Below, in pieces: positions 57,571 through 64,000 of a DNA stretch of 64,000 bases; position 1 is the first letter of the stretch, and every line of letters begins with the position of its first letter. The notes below the pieces were generated by a model that was not told the DNA's origin, did not search any database, and was given only the letters and a program-made list of their open reading frames with translations. Source of the stretch: Caenorhabditis remanei (lineage: Eukaryota > Nematoda > Chromadorea > Rhabditida > Rhabditidae); assembly GCF_010183535.1 (NCBI RefSeq), contig NC_071333.1, positions 16,304,587-16,368,586 of the forward strand. Direction: 5' to 3'. A program made the position numbers and the translations under genes.

Positions 57571-60368
57571 ACGTTTTCATTGAATGCAATAAATGGTTTT
57601 TCATCGGGAGAGAAAACGTCTTTACAACACATCATATCACAGTTTCAAGTAAGTCAGTTAATATCCAAACTGTATTCCCGTTAAATAAATGGGAGCACAA
57701 AAGACCATTTGTCCCTGCAGAACTGATTTTTAGTTTTGACTGGTTGATGTTATAATTTTTGTCATGATACGAATTTTTTGAATGATTTGCAAATTGATAG
57801 TTGTCTGTTTGAATAGTTCGAAAATATGACGCATATAAGGCTAACAATGTACAGTAATTGTATAGATCATTGACCAAAAAAAAAGAGATTTCTGGTTGAC
57901 TCGGCTGAATTGAGTAACAGCTAAAAAAACTTCCTGGTTGATATTTGAACACGAAGTTACAGTCCGTTACAAAGAATTCGTACAAAAATTTTTTGTTGCG
58001 ATATACGACGCACTTTAACACTAGATACTCCTTTTAAACGTGTTCACTGCCACGGTAAATTCTTAGATCCCGATTTATTCCCAGATGCTTATGATAATCC
58101 GGTTCTTTTTTGTTTCATTCCAAACTACACTCTTCTATCACTTCAATTTATGTGCAACATTATGGATGATTTGTTATGGAAAAGCTCACTGCTACCTTTT
58201 TTACGATGACGATGACTTTTGAAATGTCAGTTTGAGTTATGGAAGAATTGAGTAGAAAGCATGCAGGAGTAAGGTGAAAATGACGTTTTCCAAAACAAAC
58301 AAAGATTCGTTTTCCGAGTAATCCCTAAATAGAATGACTTATCTTGTGTCAAAATGAATTCATCAGAAAATTTCGGACCCTCTTCTCCATTCAAAAAGAA
58401 TAAACAAGCAAACAAATACCCAGAAAAGTTTTATGACACATCATCGCATGAATTTTTAGTTGAAAATGGTAATTCTTTTGATGTATGAAATGTTTTTATG
58501 CGTTGCAGTAGTTGACGATGATAGATGAATTTGAAGGAAGATCCCTCGCCCCTTCGAGCAGTTCCAAAACGGATACTGACGTTCTCTTTTTCGTGTAAAC
58601 GGAACTAAATCAAGTTTTGACGGATGAAATTGACTAAAAAATTGTTACTTTATGTCTGTTGAAAAAAGGTGTAAAGTGGTTGGTAGAACTCACATTCAGC
58701 ACTTTGACGGATTAATGGCTATACAATTTTGACAGCACTTTTGAGATGTTACCGTAACCTCTTGATTTTTGCATATTGGAACTTGCGAAGAAATCCAAAA
58801 CTATGGGAGATCAAACAAATTGAAAGAGACATTTGTACATATTAATTGTTGTAAACTATGTGTTTTAAACATGTAGGCATGGTCTTGATACTTGAAATCC
58901 ACGTCGATTTAGATATGTACACCTGACATCCCAAATCTAAAATTGGATACAATCCTTGCAACATTCCATGACTCTAGTTGACATCATACTCCACTTAACA
59001 TATTTTTATTTATTTTTCCATAAGACCACCTTCCATACTTGTCATTCCAATTTACTGCATTTTCTGCTCATATATTATTTTCAATAAAGTCACTGATTGA
59101 ATAGTTATCAATCACAAATTACTTTTTGTGTGGATAGCAGTGTGTTTATGTTTTTCGGTCTGTATTAAAATTGATAAAATTTTCTGCATGAAATCACATA
59201 TTTTTTTTGCTCAACGTCACCTCAAAAACTGACAGGAACACACTTTTTGTGTAGCGTAATCTGATGATTTTTCCACATGGATGGGTTTGAAACCCTTCCG
59301 CCTACCCTGCGCTTTGTTCTCATTAAATCGCGTACTTTACCTGGTGTTAGTTGTCTTGTGACGTGTCTGTCACAAAAAGGGACAGCTGTGGGGGTGGACA
59401 AATTGGGATTGGGACATGCAGTACAAAAAGTAAGCTGGATTCATTGGAAATGCATTGTTTGTGGACCACGCAACGATCAAACGTCCTAATTTGGTCACCT
59501 TCAGATTAATTCTGAGATTTTCTTGTTTTTGGAAAAACTCTGATCCCGAAAACCAATAAAAGTTGTGTTGTTGACCATTTCAGACCTGACATGTCAACCA
59601 GCAGTACTAAAAACTAAAAACTAATAAAGATTGTATGGCATCTGAGAACCCCCGGAAAATAAGAACCTCTGCGAAAGTGATGTGTAAAGTAAAAAAAACG
59701 TCTTTGTCTCATCATTTTCTATTGTCACAGACATGGTGTTTTAAAATTTAGATCTAAACTCTTGGTACCACTTCCTCATATTCTTCGCCTAGCTCATCGT
59801 CACTTTCCATTGTTGGAGGGAGAGTCTAAGCGGTTCTGAATTGTTAAGTCTTTGAAACCAACTATTTTTAAAGAAGAGCGGAATAATGAAATTCTTCTTT
59901 TCAAAATGTTTGGTCCAAACATTTTGAAAAGAGGTTTTTGTGCTGAAAAAACGTCTATGAATGTTTTATAGGTGGCACAAACTATGGAGAGTCGGAATGA
60001 ACTTGAACACTTGGTCGGTCTCATTTATATCTAAGGAGTTTATGGGTTTATGAACCTCCCAAGAAATTTTTGCATACATTTCATTGTCCGTTTTTTTTTC
60101 ATCTGAAACACTGAACCTGTTGTGTCTGAATTTCAAAACCCAAAAGACCAAACAGTTATTAACTCAACGGTTTTCATTTGAGAAGGCGTCGAAATAGAAA
60201 ACACAATTAATATCAGTTCGCACAACAGTTCGAGAAATAGAGAGAATGAAGAGAGAGAGAGAGATGAGAATGAGAGAATAAGGGGTACAATTCAAGAGTT
60301 TTTGTGAAAACACTATGCAGTTAGACAACGTAGGAGCAGAGATTCGACGCGAAATTGATGTTTCCTAA
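57571..60368. other. Intergenic, AT-rich, no gene supported
   Basis: Open frames here are short and lack splice or codon support. A perfect 17-bp hairpin (CTTTTCAAAATGTTTGG and its complement around one T) lies at 59897-59931. A minus-strand acidic mini-frame at about 59806-59750 (MESDDELGEEYEEVVPRV) is too short to call. Confidence 0.45.
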
Positions 60369-62896
60369 TTAGCCGAATCGGATGAATTTGGCTCCGCGTT
60401 TAACGTAGAGCTCGTTGACCGACGGTGCAGCATATCCATCTTCCTGAAAAACGGACTCAATTAATGATGTGTCTACATGGAAGAAGTTGATGTTACGTCA
60501 TTACTCATCTTCATGTATTGGAAAATGACATAGTGCTTTCTAGCGTGATATTTTCATATGTATTTGTGAGAGGGAGGCGGATGTTTTGAATATTTCAAAA
60601 AGCTAATAGCAGATAATGCACCGCACTTGGTCACGTCGTCCGTGATATAACTTATTCTGACGACTGTCATTTGAACGAATAGCTAATGATAAATCATCAT
60701 CCTTATGAGAAGAAGCTGTGAATGACAGACCTCTTATAGTTATTGGCTTCATCATGTGCAATTTAACAGAATGTTCCTTGGAAAAAACACGGAAAAACGG
60801 GAAAATGTCTATTATATATCTGTCTCCTTGGAAAAGTCCGACATTTTGGAAAATGCCGGTACCGATCCATCATTGGGAGGTCCTGTCACTCGTGAACCGA
60901 ATTGTATATGAGTCTGGAGACCACAATTTTCACAATTTTCACAATTTTCAAGAAACAGTAGAAAAAAAGGAACCAAACAATCTTGAATCTGGTTTGCATA
61001 TGATTATCAAACGATTCAAATGCGATTTTCTCTCCTGCTACTAGCTTTGTTTTGTTTTCTGTTGTGTGTTCGAAAAACAAAAGGAAATCAGATTTCTGTT
61101 CCTCTATTCCTGAATACGTTAGCCCTGTATATCATTACTAACCCAAGAGTTAGCTCCAGAACGTCCAAATCTGATGAATTTCGCTCCAGCACGACCGAAC
61201 CGGATGAACTTTGGCTTTGGTGCCCGGGCTATTCTTTGGTACTTGTCAAGGTACTCCGAGTCTTCGTCGCTGAAAAATTGAAAAATTGAAAAAAAAAATA
61301 TTATCAGGTAGAAAGTTGGCCTCTCTAATTTTAGAAAAAGGTATTTTTAATATTTTTAATGGGACAGGTGTTTTCATTTGTTACGTAATTATTTCAAGAA
61401 AGGTGCTTAATTTTGTCGTCATCAGTTGCCGAGGTGTGTTTTGAATATTTTCGTTATGACCGACATCCTTGCAGATAATTGTTTGAAAATAATTGAAATA
61501 AAGGATGGAATGACAATGTTGTTTTCTCTCCTCCGTTTTTTAATAGTTTCTCTCAATATTACTTTTTTGAATTCAATGAGCACATGCGTCATGCTAGTGC
61601 AAGATTACACGCTTCATCTACCAATTGTATGGAATGAAAATGAAAAAAAATGGTCCCGAAACTCAGACAAGTTTTGTGAGTGCTCTGATCCTTTGAGTTT
61701 CTCAGTTTCTCAGTAGTCAGTATCCAACCGGGAAGTTTAGATGGTGAAGGGATATAAATGAGAAATGGGATAAATAAAGCATAGAATGCTAATTTTATGA
61801 TCCAGTTGGGAGGTTAAAGAGTGAAATATTAGGAATTCCTCCCTCACTTTTTTCTAGCGAGTTAATGCTCAGTAATCAAAGATTTTTAAAGAATAAGTTT
61901 TTGTTGTTGTTTTTAAATATCAAATCTGACATTCTGGGTATTTCTCGAAAAGGGCTAAACGTCTCCAGCTGTCATCGAGAAGAAGCATTGTTATAAAAAC
62001 TAAAAATCATGATTGCTTTCGTTTTGTCTCTCTGTTATGCCATAAGTCAACACAACTAGAAAATATTATTATTTGATTCATGATATGCTTTGGCTAAGCA
62101 GCTGATTGATTTGTGTGTAATTCTGATATATTGCATTATCAGTATGTGTTCCTTTCCTAGTCTGCTTTATTTTCCAACAAAAAAACCCCGAATACTAAAG
62201 CGTGTTGAAGTGCATCCCACCGGAAAGGCGGAATGTAAAACGAGTTGCCAAAAAGGGCTCCTTTCTTTTACCCACAATTCAATTAGAATGGCTGATTGAT
62301 ATTTCCGCTTCATCCACCACCAAAGGTCTCGTATACAAGAGGAGGGCCACCAGAATAAACTCACGTCACACTGGCAATAAAAATGAATTCAGAAGCATTC
62401 TGACAGTTGTACTAAGCGAGTGGTTAGGGTAAGCGGAGAGCGTTGCGTAGACAATCAAGTTAATAAGAACGCGAGGGACGTTTTTCAGTATTTGATGAGA
62501 GAAGGGGAACGAAGAATTAAAGTGCACATTTCATTGTTGCCCTCTAACGTCATTAGTGTCCCAATGGGAGTTGAGTAATAGTCTAGAGAATGTGCATGAA
62601 ATCTTGAAAAGCGGATTTGGAAAACGTAGAAGAATTTGAAACTATAAAGATACTAAACACTAATCCTTTGATCTTTTTTCTTTCCCACGGTCGTTTCTGT
62701 GTTCCAAATATATTTCTGTTAAAAACTAGAGTTATCCCACGGTAATGTGAACCAGGAACCTAATCCAGGAACTTTAGATGCTATAAGAAGTGCCACCCAC
62801 CCAATACCATACTCACCTCGATTGAGCGGAGACACATTGGAAGACAAGAAGGGTGGCGATGAAGAGGAAAGCAATCGTGGTGCTTCGGCTGCTCAT
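60369..62896 (-). CDS. flp-5: FMRFamide-like neuropeptide precursor FLP-5
   Basis: Three exons, 62896-62817, 61269-61143 and 60443-60369, give 282 bases (93 codons plus stop), the expected size. The signal peptide is MSSRSTTIAFLFIATLLVFQ. Three FIRFG peptides follow: APKPKFIRFG and AGAKFIRFG (each before Arg) and GAKFIRFG at the C-terminus after a KR site. Cleavage and amidation of the terminal Gly would give three RFamide neuropeptides acting on G-protein-coupled receptors. In C. elegans FLP-5 is expressed in pharyngeal and other neurons (from memory). Intron 1 is 1.5 kb and intron 2 is 0.7 kb; no other gene was seen inside them. Confidence 0.95.
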
Positions 62897-64000
62897 AGTT
62901 GCGAGGAATGACCGGTTCGAGGAAGGCGGGTGCTCTTGTGGAAGCGAAGCTGGAAGGCGGAGACGACGCGCATGGCTGGCCCCTAGGCTCCGCCCCTTCA
63001 GTTCTCCTCTATTATGAAGAGAGCTTAGGGAGCTGAGCTAGAGTGTGTGGAGAATGAGGAGAGGATAGAGATACTGTAGTCATAATTTTGTGAAAAAAGT
63101 TTTTATGGGGCTGAGTCAATATGTCAAGTGATGATGACATGAATGAAGCGGTTGCTGTCTCTGTTTCTGAATCGTAAATTATTATTACTGGAAGAGATAG
63201 AGATAAAAAAGAAAATTGCATAATTTGCGTCTAAGTCTCATTGCCATATTGACATCATTTGATGAATTAGCTAAGCTTGAGTCTGAAAACAAAAAAAGTC
63301 GAGTTTCATTCCAGTTTCTGCAGATTTTCGATTCCGTGGGGTCATACGTCATACGTCAAAAAGCTTTTTAGGTACATTTAGATACTTCCTTCCAGATGTC
63401 AACTTTTACGACCCTCGTTTTGCAAACCTCTTGTCTTTTTTACCCATTAAACGTTTTGAAGATTGAAATAAGGGAAAGAGGACAAAGAGGAGAAATTGAA
63501 AATCTCAAAATCAGATCAAAGAGTGGGGGAGGATGAGAAATGTGTTAAAATAAAGAACATCGAATATTTCAAATCAAAATCCAATCCAAGTCAGAACTTG
63601 ATTTCATATCTCGATTTAATAGAATTCCTGTAATTGCTCGCATGTGGAAAGGAAAATAGCTTATTTTGTAGTTTTCTGTTTTTCTTTCTAGTTCCGTGAT
63701 AAATAAGGCTATTATGACATTGCAGGGGTGACCATAATCTAGACAAAACACACCATAAAGCATTCGCGAGACTTTGTACATCACACAGACTATCCGTGTT
63801 TTTTCACGATTTTCCTGATAAACCGTCGTTTTCTGAGAACCCACGCAAGTGCATACCACCTAGATCACAAATAATAATTGGTTTGTATCTTTAGTTCACT
63901 TCCGCATTAGAGTCTTCCGGAAGGGAAATTAAACTTTGGAATAATGAATGGACGTCGTTTTTCATGTCACTTCCATGCCCATACTCCCTCTATTTTGAAA
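62897..64000. other. Upstream region of flp-5
   Basis: Probably contains the flp-5 promoter. A locally GC-rich patch at 62930-63005 contrasts with the AT-rich surroundings. No exon is supported up to the window end. Confidence 0.4.

Larger units (their letters stand above)
55550..57600. repeat. Right arm of the large inverted repeat
   Basis: It holds a relic exon(-), J2(-), H3(-) and H4(+), the mirror image of the left arm. The H4 3' flank (ACGTTTTCATTGAATGCAAT) does not match the H1 3' flank, so the homology ends at the H4 stop codon. Confidence 0.8.

Noticed and set aside
1..64000. CRISPR arrays, bacterial operons or horizontally acquired islands
   Set aside because: No spaced direct-repeat array or intron-free foreign gene cluster was seen; all genes have nematode-type introns.

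Overview
This window is nuclear DNA from a Caenorhabditis-type nematode. The evidence is the introns of about 45-50 bases with strong GTAAGT/TTTTCAG borders, start codons sitting directly after TTTCAG acceptors (a trans-splicing pattern), AT-rich intergenic DNA, and direct recognition of nematode genes: utx-1, a HIP14-type ankyrin-DHHC acyltransferase (dhhc-14), sdha-1 and the FMRFamide-like neuropeptide gene flp-5. In C. elegans these genes lie on the X chromosome (from memory), so the window is probably X-linked. I could not identify the species.

Layout. 1-6 kb: two minus-strand genes for unrecognised proteins with hydrophobic N-termini and a plus-strand chemoreceptor-like 7TM gene. 6.9-30.3 kb: two tandem copies of a large JmjC gene of the UTX/JMJD3 family (copy A 6933-15411, copy B 19090-27469), each followed by related 5' flanking DNA. 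Summing the exons I traced by hand gives open frames of 1881 and 1360 residues. 31-37 kb: the ancestral-type gene utx-1 (TPR repeats plus JmjC, 1146 residues). 38.7-41.7 kb: dhhc-14. 44-46.4 kb: a short secreted peptide and a type II acyl-CoA thioesterase-like gene with an altered catalytic residue. 47.3-50.2 kb: sdha-1 (complex II flavoprotein), which carries a one-base frameshift in this sequence. 50.6-57.6 kb: a large inverted repeat whose arms each carry two secreted ten-cysteine proteins, a tiny two-exon gene and a relic exon; an AT-hook gene with an in-frame stop lies between the arms. 60.4-62.9 kb: flp-5.

The most unusual part is the JmjC cluster. The two copies keep the iron and 2-oxoglutarate residues and the C-terminal zinc module, but the TPR half of UTX is replaced by a new N-terminus. 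That N-terminus is built from phase-1/phase-1 exons with repeated Cys-x-x-Cys modules, followed by long disordered exons (triplicated in copy A). Copy B has a 2,057-bp foldback transposon, with an 8-bp target duplication, inside what was a 48-bp intron. Several other inverted-repeat elements sit in introns of copy A, copy B, utx-1 and sdha-1.

Limits: exon borders were found by eye from splice consensus and reading-frame continuity. Percent identities, homology searches and transcript support could not be computed.
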